DNA from: Adineta vaga
Lineage: Eukaryota > Rotifera
Length of the DNA stretch: 64,000 nucleotides
Assembly (NCBI GenBank): GCA_021613535.1
Contig: CP075496.1
Span: 2,852,001 to 2,916,000 of the forward strand
Reading direction: 5' to 3'
This document shows, piece after piece, positions 28,116 through 41,821 of the stretch (position 1 is its first letter; the number at the start of each line of letters is the position of its first letter). Below the pieces are notes generated by a model. The model was given only the letters and a program-made list of their open reading frames with translations, was not told where the DNA came from and ran no database searches. Both the position numbers and the translations under genes were made by a program.

Positions 28116-29044
28116 CGTACTATTTCATGTGATGGAATCAAAGAGATTATTCAATTTATCATACATTTTATAGCGATAAGTTTTCGAAAGGTATAATAAA
28201 TGGATAATTTTTCAATGATGAAATGTAATCCTGTCATTCTCTGATAGGTGTATGTTGACTAGCTACAACAAGTCAATTGTTAACGACATCTAGGTAATTT
28301 TGAAAGTTTTATTTTTCGAATATGAATAGAATAAAAAACAGAAAACATCAAGAAAAATTAAATAAAATCGAAATAAACGAAAGATTTTTTCAGATATACT
28401 TTTTTCTATCTAAATCAATAAGTAAACAGAGGATATACTTTCGACAATAATGGTTAACAAGGGTCAGTTAATAATCGAATCGAAGCATAGCAAGCATCTA
28501 TCTTACTCAAAAGACGTCTATACAAGCAATTTTATCTACATATTAATCATGCATTCAATTCAAACTTATTTGAAAGAGATTTTCTAACTATAAATGAATA
28601 TTTTCTAACACGTTCTCTATTGATTTATTTCTTGTTAAGACTAGACCTTCGATCTATTAAAAGTGTCTTCCTATCTAAGAGTAAGTTTATTCGAATTTGT
28701 TTTTAGACGCTATGAAATAAAATTAAACCAAGCACGTCACATTTTTTTTTCTCATTGCTGTTCTCCTAGTAGATAATGCCTTACTTTTTATTTCTTTTAA
28801 GCATGGATTGATTGTACCTGACATCACGTTTCTTTCGTGATCGTCTTATTTACATTGCTTGATAACGGTAACATCTAATCATTCGATCGTTTTTGTTTCG
28901 TTGATGAAAAATATCTAATTCGCTCTTTGATCATTTCTTTTTCTTTGAAAAATTCGTTTTTGTCTTTTGAATTGATGATTATAGATCCATTGTTCCTTTT
29001 TTCTTCCGTTGCTCTGGTTGGCCATTGTCACCAGTCGACTTCTC
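28116..29044. other. Upstream region of CK2 alpha
   Basis: About 930 bp between divergent genes. It is AT-rich, becoming slightly GC-richer just before the CK2 ATG (29010-29044). A possible 5' UTR lies there. No coding exon was detected. Confidence 0.45.
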
Positions 29045-31057
<2,013 letters not shown>

Positions 31058-31810
31058 ACAAAACCTAAAACAAAACTATTCACCACCGTTATTATGTTTT
31101 ATTGGAGATGATTATCATTTCTTTTATTTCAATGCTACTATCAGACGATCTTCTATTCTTTCTTCTTCTTCTTCTTCTTCTTTTTTTCTCCTTCTTTCTG
31201 GTTATTTGATGGTCACTTTACTGTCGTCATTGTCTTTCTTCTGTTGTTCTTTTTCTGTTCTATCGTTTCGTTTATTTTTCTTTTTCTACTCCAAATGTTC
31301 TTTGTAGCAGTGTGAGCGTTTCCAAAGACAAAAACCAAATTCATGGTGATTAGAAACATATATTTGCTTGTCTATGCCTAATGATGACAATCGAAAATGT
31401 ATTTCTTTTTCAATGTTCATCATTGTCTTTTCTTACCGTGTGAAAATACCCTGTTTAATCAGGAGAACTTTTTACATGTTATTATAAATCTCTCTTTCTC
31501 TATTTTTTTCTTTCTCTCTCTCTCTCGCGTCTTTTCATTTCTAATAGACAACAAATATGACTTTAGGAAATTTCATCTAGCACTGAGATATAACAAAATC
31601 CTTTGTTGTGTCTGCTCGTTCTTTCCCTTTTTGGTTTGACATTTGTCTTCTTCACTAGTTCAAATGATTGTTACAGAGAACACTTCTTTTCTTTGCATAT
31701 GCATACCATATATAACAAACAGAAAAAAAAACGAAAACAAAATCTTTCCAGGAAGAAAAAAAAAGCAACTAAATCTCGTGATTGTCTAAAATTCTTTGTA
31801 GATTATTATC
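31058..31810. other. Spacer between CK2 alpha and SNX genes
   Basis: About 750 bp, pyrimidine-rich on the plus strand, with a TTC repeat at about 31160-31182 and a TC run near 31512-31526. An acceptor-like site (TTCTTTGTAG at about 31802) just before the SNX ATG suggests a spliced 5' UTR. No coding gene is supported. Confidence 0.45.
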
Positions 31811-33458
31811 ATGTCGAACGATCGTGAACATCGTGATTCACCACCAGATTTTGGTGATGATGATGACAACAAAGATGATGATCAAATGTTTAAATCAGCA
31901 TCATTACCAGTTACCGATGATATTCCATTAAGTGAAGATGAAGAAAGTGATGAAAATCCATTTAGTGAAAAGAAATCAACAACAAATATTCTCGAATCAT
32001 CAAACAATAATAATGAAACATCATTAAAAATTTCATCGGTTACACCAATTGCGGTATCAGAATCTCAATCATTAAGTTCAAATAAACAAGATACAGAAAT
32101 ATTTCCAAGTGATCCAGCTATTAATTCAACAGATTCATTGGAAAATCAAATCTCAACAGCATCTGCAATTAGTAAAAAATCTGAAACCAATGAAACAAAA
32201 GGTGTTACTACAAATAGTAAATTAGGTCATAAGCCAGTTGAAGATCATAATATTGAAATAATTATTAGTGATCCTACAAAAGTTGGAGAAGTATGTTGAC
32301 TATTGCTCTAACAAAATTGATTTTGTTGAAAAGAAAATTTTGATTTCATAGGGAATGTCATCGTATATGACATATCGTATAACAACAAAAACGTCATTGG
32401 CAATGTTTAAAAAAAATGAATTTACAGTAAATCGTCGTTTTAGTGATTTTCTTGGTTTACATAATAAACTTGTTCATAAACATCTTCAAATGGGTGTCAT
32501 TATTCCATCACCACCGGAAAAAGATTCATTATCGATGGCTAAAATAAAAATTTCGAAAGAAGAAGCAATACCATCGGATTTTATTGATCGTCGTCGTTCT
32601 CAACTTGAACGATATTTAAATCGTTTAGCACGTCATAAAACTTTGATTCAAGATCCAGATTTTCGTGAATTTATTGAAATGCCTGGTGATTTACCTAAAT
32701 CAAGTAATACACAAGCGTTAAGTGGTGCAGGTGTTCTTCGTGCTCTATCAAATATTACTAATCAAGTGACAAAATTAACAAGTAAAACAAGTGAACAAGA
32801 TCAATGGTTCGAAGAAAAACATTCGTTTATTCTTGATTTACATACACATTTAAAAAATCTATTTAATCATTTAAATCTTCTATTCAATCAACGAAAAGAA
32901 GCTGGACAAGCACTGAAATCTCTTTCAACATCTTTAAATCATCTCGCAACAATTGAAGAACATACATTATTATCAAGTGCTTTGATTGAATTAGCAAATG
33001 TTGAAGAAAAACTTGAACAAGCAACAAATGATCATTCATTAAAAGAATATAGTGTTATTAGTGAATTGATTAAAGAATATATCTCATTATTAGAAATGGT
33101 TCAATTAGCATTTCAAGAACGTATTAAAATTCATCAACAATGGTTACAAGCTGAAGATGCATTACGAAAAAAACGTGAAGCAAAAACTAAATTAGAACAA
33201 ACACCCAAAGGTGCGGATAAATTACCTCAAATAGAAATGGAAATCAATGAATGGGATGGAAAAGTTCTTCGCGGAAAAGAGGATTTTGAACAAATAACAA
33301 ATTCAATTAAACAAGAAATTGATGTTTTCGAAGAAACACGTATTGAAGATTTTAAGAAAGCAATTGATCTATATTTAAAACAATTTTTAGAACAACAAGA
33401 AAAAATTTTAGAAATTTGGGAAAATTATTTACCTGAAGCAAATAAAATCAATCTTTAA
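31811..33458 (+). CDS. SNX2: Sorting nexin 1/2 (PX-BAR, retromer-associated)
   Basis: Two exons (31811-32290 and 32352-33458) encode 528 residues. The N-terminal 150 residues are acidic and disordered with DDIPLSEDEESDENPF, as in SNX1/2. The PX domain follows: TYRITTKTSLAMFKKNEF, then VNRRFSDFLGLHNKL, then VIIPSPPEKDSLSMAKIK and RRRSQLERYLNRLARH. These supply the basic pocket residues for PI3P. The C-terminal half is a BAR coiled coil from DQWFEEKHSFILDLHTHLK to LEIWENYLPEANKINL. SNX1/2 with SNX5/6 form the ESCPE-1 coat that tubulates endosomes for cargo retrieval. SNX1 versus SNX2 cannot be separated by eye. The length is normal. Confidence 0.9.
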
Positions 33459-33739
33459 TACATTTTCATTCGTTTTTTAATGTCCAAAAACGACAATTGT
33501 GATTATTAGTAGTATTCTTATTATCTCTCTCTCTCTATTTTTCTCAAGTCATATTTTTATCTCCGATTGTTAAACAATGCTTAATCTCTTCTTCTTCTTC
33601 TTCTTCTCTAACCATCTTAATGCATTCCATGCTTTGATATTTCTATACGTGTGCGTCTATTTGTGTGTGTATGCGTGTGTTAACATTGAGAAAAGAAAAA
33701 AAAACATGAACAGAATTTTAATGTGGGTTTCATTTATAG

Positions 33740-34887
33740 ATGTATTTTATCTATCAATTACTTATCGTAAGTATTTTAATCAAATTATATGTTGGTCAAC
33801 AAAGCTCAGTGCAAATACAAAAAATTGAAGCTGATCCGCCGAATCCAAATGTTGGAGAAGGTTTAAAAATTCGTTGTTTTTTAATTAATGTCGATCCATT
33901 TGCACAATATCCAACACAAGTCTTATGGAGTATTCGACGATTTAGTAAGAAAAACATCTTTTACTCTATCGATTAAAGAAATAAACATTTTTCTTCTTAG
34001 GCCAAGATCGTGATTTTCGTATATTAGCATATGGTGGTTCTGTTCGTGATACATTGAGTGGTCGTGTTAGTGCACGAAAAGAATCGGAAGAAGTTTACGA
34101 AATTGTTTTTCGTCCTGTACAAGAATCAGATTCAGGTATTGTTCGTTGTGAATTAGCTAATACGGAAGCTCAAGTACGTCTTGAACAAATTATCAATGTA
34201 CTTGTTCCACCATCTATTGTGTATATAACTGCTGATGTACAAGTACGTGCTGGTGATCCTGTAACACTTGAATGTCGTGCACAAGGAAATCCACCACCAT
34301 TGATTATGTGGATTCGACAAGGACAAGAATATCCAACATCTTATAGTGGAATTTATACGATTGAAAGTGTTAGTCGAGACGATCGTGGTTTATATAAATG
34401 TGTTGCTGAACAACAAACAGGACAAAAATTAACGGCAGAAAATTATGTAAATATATTTGTTGATTTTGATCCAACGGTTATATGCGATCAAGTTATTGTC
34501 GAACAAGTACCGAATATCAATGCTGATGCTGAAATTACATGTTTAGCCGAAGCATATCCAATGAATGTTTTAAAATGGGAATTCTCTCAAGGAAATACAA
34601 ATGTTCGTCGTGCAATATCGAGTGGTGCGAAATATCGTATTGATACAAATGTTGCCTCAGATTCTATTGATAGTCGATATGGAAGTCGCTTAATTATAAA
34701 AAATGTTGAACCCAATGATTTTGGTAAATATACTTTAATTGTTATGGATGAAAGTAAACGACAAGCAAGTGCTTGGACGGAATTACGACCTGGCTCATAC
34801 ATTCGACCATTTAATCAATCAATTATTCATTATTCTTCACCATTTCTGATATTTTTATGTCTGATTCTTTATACTCTTTTTCAATGA
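33740..34887 (+). CDS. Three-Ig-domain cell-surface protein, likely GPI-anchored (lachesin/IgLON-like)
   Basis: Exons 33740-33944 and 34001-34887 join in frame (363 residues). The ATG at 33740 gives a good signal peptide (MYFIYQLLIVSILIKLYVG). Three immunoglobulin domains follow. Ig1 runs from LKIRCFLINVD to SDSGIVRCEL. Ig2 runs from VTLECRAQGNPPPLIMW to DDRGLYKCVAEQ. Ig3 runs from AEITCLAEAYPMNVLKW to NDFGKYTLIV, where the second Cys position appears to be Ile. The C-terminus is hydrophobic (FLIFLCLILYTLF) with no cytosolic tail, as in GPI-anchored lachesin, Klingon or IgLON adhesion proteins of neurons. A gene 36 nt upstream in another frame is not needed. The exact family is uncertain. Confidence 0.8.
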
Positions 34888-35010
34888 TCTCAATCGACTC
34901 TTTTTTTTAATCATTCCATTGTTTATATTAATGTGTCTTTTTTATATAATATTAGTTTCGAATTAGTTACTTAATAATAAAATCTTAATCAAATAGCGAA
35001 ATTATTCTAA

Positions 35011-35931
35011 TTAAAGTGGTCCAAGTGTATAAATATCGTTATACCATCCATGATCATGCCACCCACCAAATAACCACATAGATCCATTATAGAAAACAGC
35101 ACTATGTCCTTCACGTGCTGTTGGAACATTTTCATTTAGTTTCAATTGTTGCCATCTATGTGTTTGAAGATTTAGTACAAATAATTCATTACTTCTTTGA
35201 ATACCAACATAACCTCCAAACATATAAAGATTTTCATTTACTAAAATACAAGTATGACGACCACGTTTTGCTGGTATAACACGTGAATCATTATTATATT
35301 TTAATTCTGTCCATTCTAATGTTTGAAAATCAAATACATGACAATCATTAAATTTTCCACAACCTAAACCGCAAACGATATAAAGATGATCATTGTATAT
35401 ATGTACACCACCATAGGAACTTCGACGTGGTGGTGGGTTGCGTTGATTCACAACAGACCATTGATTTGTTTTGAATGAAAAACGATACATATCATTGAAT
35501 TTATTATCTCCAATTCCACCAAAAAGATACATATAATTTTTATAAACAACAACTGAATGAGCACTACGAGCACGTGGAGGATTTGTACAATGAACTATTT
35601 CCCATTCATTTCGATCGAATAGATAACGATACATATCATTTAATTTACCTGAAGAATCCCATCCACCAAAAATATACATCACATCTTCATAAACACAAGC
35701 ACTATGTTTACATCGTTTCGATGGAAGTTTCGATTCATCTTTAGGTATAATTTCTGTCCATTGATATGTATCAAAATCAAATTTAAACAAATCATTCGAT
35801 CGATGTTCACCTAATCCACCAAATACACACATAGAATTATTATAAATAACTGCACTATGACCACTACGTGGCGAAGGTGTTTTATTCACTGTTAAAATTC
35901 GTGCCCATTGAAGATCGCTATTCGCCGACAT
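35011..35931 (-). CDS. Intronless kelch-repeat beta-propeller protein
   Basis: One uninterrupted exon encodes 306 residues made almost wholly of six kelch repeats. Each has a GHSA/KHSA/AHSV/GRHT-type entry, a YxFGG core (MCVFGGLG, MYIFGGWD, MYLFGGIG, LYIVCGLG, LYMFGGYV, MWLFGGWH) and a closing NDxYxF..xxxW. It would form a single propeller for protein binding. No BTB or BACK domain is attached. Similar stand-alone propellers occur in LZTR1 and Rab9 effector-type proteins, but I cannot pick one. The lack of introns contrasts with its neighbours and hints at a retrocopy. It sits tail-to-tail with the Ig protein, with stops 123 nt apart. Confidence 0.85.
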   Translation of the reverse strand: MSANSDLQWARILTVNKTPSPRSGHSAVIYNNSMCVFGGLGEHRSNDLFKFDFDTYQWTEIIPKDESKLPSKRCKHSACVYEDVMYIFGGWDSSGKLNDMYRYLFDRNEWEIVHCTNPPRARSAHSVVVYKNYMYLFGGIGDNKFNDMYRFSFKTNQWSVVNQRNPPPRRSSYGGVHIYNDHLYIVCGLGCGKFNDCHVFDFQTLEWTELKYNNDSRVIPAKRGRHTCILVNENLYMFGGYVGIQRSNELFVLNLQTHRWQQLKLNENVPTAREGHSAVFYNGSMWLFGGWHDHGWYNDIYTLGPL

Positions 35932-36129
35932 TTTTTATGAGTAGAATAAAACTGTTTTTCTCATTCTTTTAAAAGCTTTCGATTTATCAAAGTCCTAGTT
36001 ATCTTTCTTCATTTTATTATTTTCGGCGACAATAAAAGAAGGTAAGAAAAGATTTTTAGTTAGTTGCTTTTTTTCTTCTAAAGTGATAGTATTTATTCTT
36101 ATTATTGTCTTTGTTTTTTACTATAAAGG

Positions 36130-38338
36130 TTAATAACCACTATCATTGTCCAGTGATTTGCTACGTGCATAGGAAAATGAACTATGATTTTCATTCATAA
36201 TTAATGACTAAATAGGAGAGAAAAAAATCAGTTAAATTCACGTAATACAACAAGATTTCTTATTACCATTTTTTCATCTTTTGCTGGTGGATTTCGCAGA
36301 AAAAGCATCAAGGGTGCATAGCAAAGACCAATAAATGCAATAATATGGAGCATACCACGAAAACCAAATGCATGCACAATAAAACCACTCATCGCAGGAC
36401 CTAAATATACAAATATACATATAATTGAACAAACTTGGTTAGTAAAATTAAGTGTTACCTATTGCAAAACCGAGACAAAATGCAACGTCAGCAATAGCAT
36501 AAACACTTCCGTAAACCGATGCATGACGAATATCAACTAAATAACCCATTGTTGGCATCATTGATGAATCAACCATTCCAATAGCAAAACCAAGTATACC
36601 ATTGGGAATAATTAAACCGTAGATACTTGTGGCCATTGGAACACCAACTAACGCAACTGATATAAGAATCATACCAATCATACAGCATAACCATCTACAA
36701 TGAGAAATATATAATAATCGAGAAATCTTCTATTAACTCTCTTACCTTCCCATTTTATGTGCCATTGGACCAAATAAATTTGTACCAATTAAATATGAAA
36801 TCGAAGCTGGTAAAAATGCTGCTCCTAAAATTCATAATTGATCTAGAGAAAACGTATGGAATTTGGTTTAAAAGAATTTACCTTGTTGAAATTCACTAGC
36901 TCTCATTGTTGTCATCATCCAAATAGGTAATGAAGGTTCCATCATTGCTATACCAACATTACCAAATGAAATTGCACCTAGTTGAATTATAAAAACAAAA
37001 TATTTGAATTTATTCGAAAAAAATTTCTTTACCGGCAGCGACAAGAATATATGGATCTTTGATAAGTGTTTTCAAAGAGGCACCTTCGACTGGTTCACCA
37101 GATACACCAGGTTGTAATACTGTTAATTGTAGTACTATTCAATCAAACAAAAAAAGACAATTCTATTTACTTAAATTAATACTATCTAACAAATTAAACT
37201 AACTTCCATCAAATAAACCTAATGCTGCTAAGACTAAGAATGGCGATGCTTTGCTTACATATTCATACATAAAACCTCCAAATGGTGGACCAACTAAAAA
37301 CACAAAAATAAAGTATAAGGAAATAAAATCTTCCAAAATTTTTACCTAATACACCAAGTGCCAATCCACCTAAGGCTGTGCCCATTGCTTTACCTCGTTC
37401 TTCATCATCGGGATATCGATCAGCTAACATTCCAAGACCTAATTATACAAAAATAAACAATTCTATTGATATTTTCGTCTCTCCTTTGTATTTATTAACC
37501 TGATACACTCGAACAAGCAGATCCAACGCCCTGTATTGCTCGAGCTAAAAACAATAGACCAAAACTTTTACTAAAAACAAAAGCTAGAAAAGACGAATTA
37601 TTTTCCGTTTAAATAATTATAATTGATGAATAACAATTTGATTCATACTCATTGTTGAGACAAACATAATAACAAATCCAGTAAACATTGGAATACTATA
37701 ACCAATTCTATTTAAAAAGTCCATGATTGACATATCTTTTTAATTAGTAATTAGTATATATCTTACCGATTTGTTAATGGTCCAATAAATGGATTTGTTA
37801 GTAATTGAACAAAAGCTTTTGATGCAAACATTATTCCAACCCATCGATTTTCCTTCAAAAAAAAACATAAAAATTCATATCCGTTCATTTATTTTCCTTC
37901 TTCGTTATACATTCTCTAAAATAGTTGTTCGTTCATTATTTTCATTTTCTGTTCGATTCAACGCCCAAGTGACTGTCCAGTTGCAAGAGGTACGAAGAAT
38001 TTGTTGAAGATGATCAGTATGTTGAATAAAATAATTTCGATGACGAAATAATTCTGATCTTGAACAATTTTTCGCTAAAAACTTGAATGTATCATCCATT
38101 GTAGCTTTGGGATTGTCCAAATGATAAAGATAATCCGGAATAATGGGGACTTTTCGAGAGAAGAAAACCGTAAATCAATAATTATTGATGGACAATGAAG
38201 AAAACAAAACTTACCGACGGTAGTTAAAAGCATATTATCGAGAAAGAGAGCAACGAAGACAATAAATAAAATAAGAACACGTGATGACCGCCATGTATAC
38301 CAAAATTCTCTTAGAGAATGCATAGTTAATTCTGGCAT
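36130..38338 (-). CDS. SLC18A2: Vesicular monoamine transporter (SLC18 family)
   Basis: This H+-antiporter would load monoamines into synaptic vesicles. Helix 1 reads [18 protein letters not shown] with the conserved Asp. A glycosylated lumenal loop follows (NCSRSEL, NWT, NRT). Then come [18 protein letters not shown] and [11 protein letters not shown], the helix-2 region with the conserved Lys. [35 protein letters not shown] and [14 protein letters not shown] follow. Later come [20 protein letters not shown] and [20 protein letters not shown], with VMAT-type acidic residues. The tail ends [17 protein letters not shown] and DSSMMP favour VMAT over the acetylcholine transporter. There are many short introns. 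Confidence 0.92.
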
Positions 38339-40010
38339 GTTAAGTCAAGGAATGATGAATTTTTTTCTCTGTTAACTAAAAAAAGAGAATAAGATTGAGA
38401 TGTAATGATTAGAAAACGAATGGATCACTTCATTTTATAATTATATTAGCGACAGAGAGAGAGAGAGAAAGAGAAAACTATATAATTGATATGTCATAAA
38501 ATGATCTCTAGAACGACTGAATAGATTTGTAACCTGAATGCATTTATAGAGGATAGAAATAGAAGAAGAGCAGAGAACTAAACGAATAAAGAAAAAACGA
38601 TGATGAAGATGATGATGATGATGATGATGATAATAAGTGTTTGCTTGTTTGCTAAGTTTTTGCTTATGCTCTCATTTTCTGTGATCGATAGATAGGCTTC
38701 CGGTGAGACCACAAATCTTGTCAAACGTTGGACCCGATCTGTCATTGCTTTTCCTCCTATTGTTTTTTGACCGTCAGAGTGTCGTTTAACGTATTTATCG
38801 ATATAATTGTTCTGTCGTGTCGTTTGTCTTTGTTCTATCCCATATATAGCCATCACCAAAATCACATTGCTCTAAGATTGCAATTATTCTCCTCGTTGTT
38901 CAAGACTATGATTTAGTATTTATGGATTCATTGACAAAGAGAAAAAAGAATATCGAGAGACGACATAAAAAAAAGAGAAAAGAAATGTCAACTACAGACC
39001 TATATACACACACGTCAAAATTAAAGTATGGAAAAAAATGGGCGAATTGACAATGTACTTTCAAGTAGATTTTATTTGTTCCGTTGAAATATGTGACAGA
39101 CGAAGTCATTGACGTCTTTAGATGAATCCGTTATTTAAATGCATAGCTCTCTAAGAATAGAAAATGAGCAAGAAGTGGAAAAAGAACAAGCGAATAAAAA
39201 CCAAATTTCAGAAGACATTTTTCTTTCTCTAACAATTGATTAGGGAACAAACACACCTCTATACAAAGGAAATCATCATAGTGCATCTGTTGTTCATCAT
39301 CAAAATGATCGAAAGACAAATAAAATCTTCTCTGTTCGATTTCAAACAATTTTCTTTCCTGAAATCAAAACATACTCGATTATATTTTTCGTTTCTTTTC
39401 TACTAATCTTATCCTATTAAAAAAATCTTTTCCAACAAAACTCGTCATTCGTATTAAAGAAGAGATTAAAAGAGAAGAAGAAGGGAAATTATCCTTGTGA
39501 ATATAAGAACAAATGATCAGAAATCAGCAAATCACGGAATGTCGTTTTCTCTTGCTTATCTGTTTGTCTGTCTTTCTTCTTTCTTCTTCTTTTTTGATCA
39601 AAATTATATGAATGCTTTGGGTTTCCTTTGGAAATTTGATCATATAGACATCTATAATTATATCCATATGAAATATTCGGGTGTCATTCAAAGAATCACA
39701 CGAGTTACTATGATAATTCACTAGTCGAGTGAACAACAGACGAATAATAATGACAATAACAGCAACAACGAAAGAAAAAACACAGAGTGATAAGAAAGAA
39801 AACGATGGCATCAAGATGACGATGATCATCTTCTGCATGATGACGACTTCTTCCGATTAGCATAGATAGAATCACGCTTACAAAAGAAAGAGACTTCGAT
39901 GATGCGTTTGTCATGCATATAAACAAACAAAATGAGATTGATAGACAAAAATCAAAGATTTTTTTAATTAACTTTTCATCTCAAAAAAAACAACAACAGA
40001 AAGAAAATAT
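38339..40010. other. Intergenic region with TGA microsatellite
   Basis: About 1.7 kb upstream of the VMAT gene. It contains a trinucleotide repeat (TGA)n at about 38599-38632 and a GA run near 38455-38474. Several short chance frames occur on both strands (38578-38865, 39497-39838). No gene is supported. Confidence 0.5.
38599..38632. repeat. TGA/ATG trinucleotide microsatellite
   Basis: About eleven TGA units with one interruption (GAAGAT) near the left end. It lies in intergenic DNA upstream of the VMAT gene. Confidence 0.85.
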
Positions 40011-41280
40011 TTAGATTTTATCCATTAAAACAAAACTAATTATCATTGTTAATATATGAATAATAAAATTTGTACCACTACATATAAATATTAACAAAAA
40101 CAATGGAAATAATGTATTTGAATTCACTTTCGGTTGAATATTATATTCCGATATTGTCTAAAATATAAACAAGAAGATACTTGAGAATAAAACATCAAAT
40201 TTCTTTACTTTGTAAGTCATATAACCTATATATATAATATGTAAAAATGATAATATATGAAAAACAATCGATATAAACCAATGATGAAGTTTATTATTTG
40301 CCTAAAAGAAATTCAATAGAAAAATATTCATTTACTTTTATTGTTTTTTTGTTTTTATAGAATTTAACAAACAATAAGTATTCCTAAACATAACCATATT
40401 AAAGCTAAACTAATTCCAATTCCGATAAAAATCATTTGTGAACTATTCAATTCTATTTGATTACGAATGTTTAAAATAAATAAAGAAATCTAAATAAAAT
40501 ATGAGGATAGTCATTATATAAAGTGATTAAGAACGATATCTTACGATTAAAAGAAAATCAAGATATAAAAACCAAGAAAATGTTGTTGATCTTGGATATA
40601 TAATTTCTTCATTAAATCTAAAAGATTAATATATAATTTAGAGATAAATTATAGAAATGATTATACGGATTATCTATTCGATATTTATGAACAATTGCAT
40701 TTGTCCATGGAAGGAATAAAATTAATAAGACTACAACTAAACCCAATCGAATCTATTAATGAAAAAGATGAAGAACATATTATAATCTATTTTATATGAA
40801 CTATACTGTTATCAGATAGAAATCTGTTTTTGAATGATTAGAAAATAATAAAAATCGAATATAAAAATGGATACCAGTATAAGCAGAAAGTAGAATAATA
40901 GTTATTGTAGTTAACAAAGCATTTGTAAGGCCTAAATAGAAATTGATTTTACATTATCTATTAAAAGAGAAAATTTACGACAAAAAATTGCTGTTGCAAG
41001 AATTGAAAATAAAGCACAAACTAATTAAATAAAGAAAAGTAAGTTATCATTATGAGAAGAAAAAGCACGTTAATCGATAAAACAAACTTGAATGAATAAT
41101 TAAAAGAAGACAAAATGCAAATTCATGATTTTCTTTTTTCATCGTATGAATTTGTTCATAAGTAAGAATAAGAATGACAGAAATTATTCCTATACCTATG
41201 AAGGAATAGAACCATCGTTGAAAACGAAAATTTCTATTTAAAATTTGAAGTTTTTCTTTTGAAAAAAGTTCATCCTTCAT
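40011..41280 (-). CDS. Orphan multipass membrane protein, copy 1
   Basis: About nine exons splice in frame from MKDELFSKEKLQILNRNFRF to the stop at 40011. The product is about 320 residues with roughly eight hydrophobic helices: FIGIGIISVILILTY; AFCLLLIIHSICALFSILAT; LLTTITIILLSAYT; RLGLVVVLLILFLPW; FSWFLYLDFLLIISLFIL; MIFIGIGISLALIWLCLGIL; HHWFISIVFHILSFLHIIYI; and LFPLFLLIFICSGTNFIIHI. No signal peptide or known motif is evident, and I do not recognise the family. Its counterpart at 47080-48419 has the same helix order and comparable exon borders on the opposite strand, with the TRPC gene between them. Confidence 0.65.
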
Positions 41281-41821
41281 TTTAATAAAACTATCTAGAA
41301 CTACGAAGATGAAGACAATATGTTCTTTCGTTCATTAAGTAAATATACTGAACATATACATTTGACAAATTCTTTTATTAAGATGAAGTACGTGTCATTA
41401 GATTATTGGATCTATTTTATTTTCTCTTTCAATGATAAATATTTACTAATTGAAAGAAAATTTGATTTCTATTGATTATTGTACGTGTTTAGATATGTGA
41501 ACATTCTCTCTCTCTCTCTCCTTTATATTATCTATCAAGGTCTAGAAGAAAAAGTACCAAGGTATTTATACAAAAAGATTTTGAGAGATAAACATTCATT
41601 CGTGACACAAAATAACTTCTTCGAGCTATTTTTTTGCTAAACAGATTGTGAACAGTAATACTGGATAACGGATATTTCACAATCGTTTGAAACACTTGCG
41701 TTAGTTTATTTTTAAAAATAAATGAAAATTTCAAGCATAATAAATATGAAAAGCTCGCAGCACCATTCACACTACCATATATATATATATGAAAAAAAGA
41801 AAATCGAAATTTTGAAGGCAG
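41281..41821. other. Spacer between orphan membrane protein and TRPC stop
   Basis: About 540 bp holding the promoter of the orphan gene and the 3' UTR of TRPC. It has a TC run at about 41505-41521 and a TA run at about 41777-41790. No gene was seen. Confidence 0.5.
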
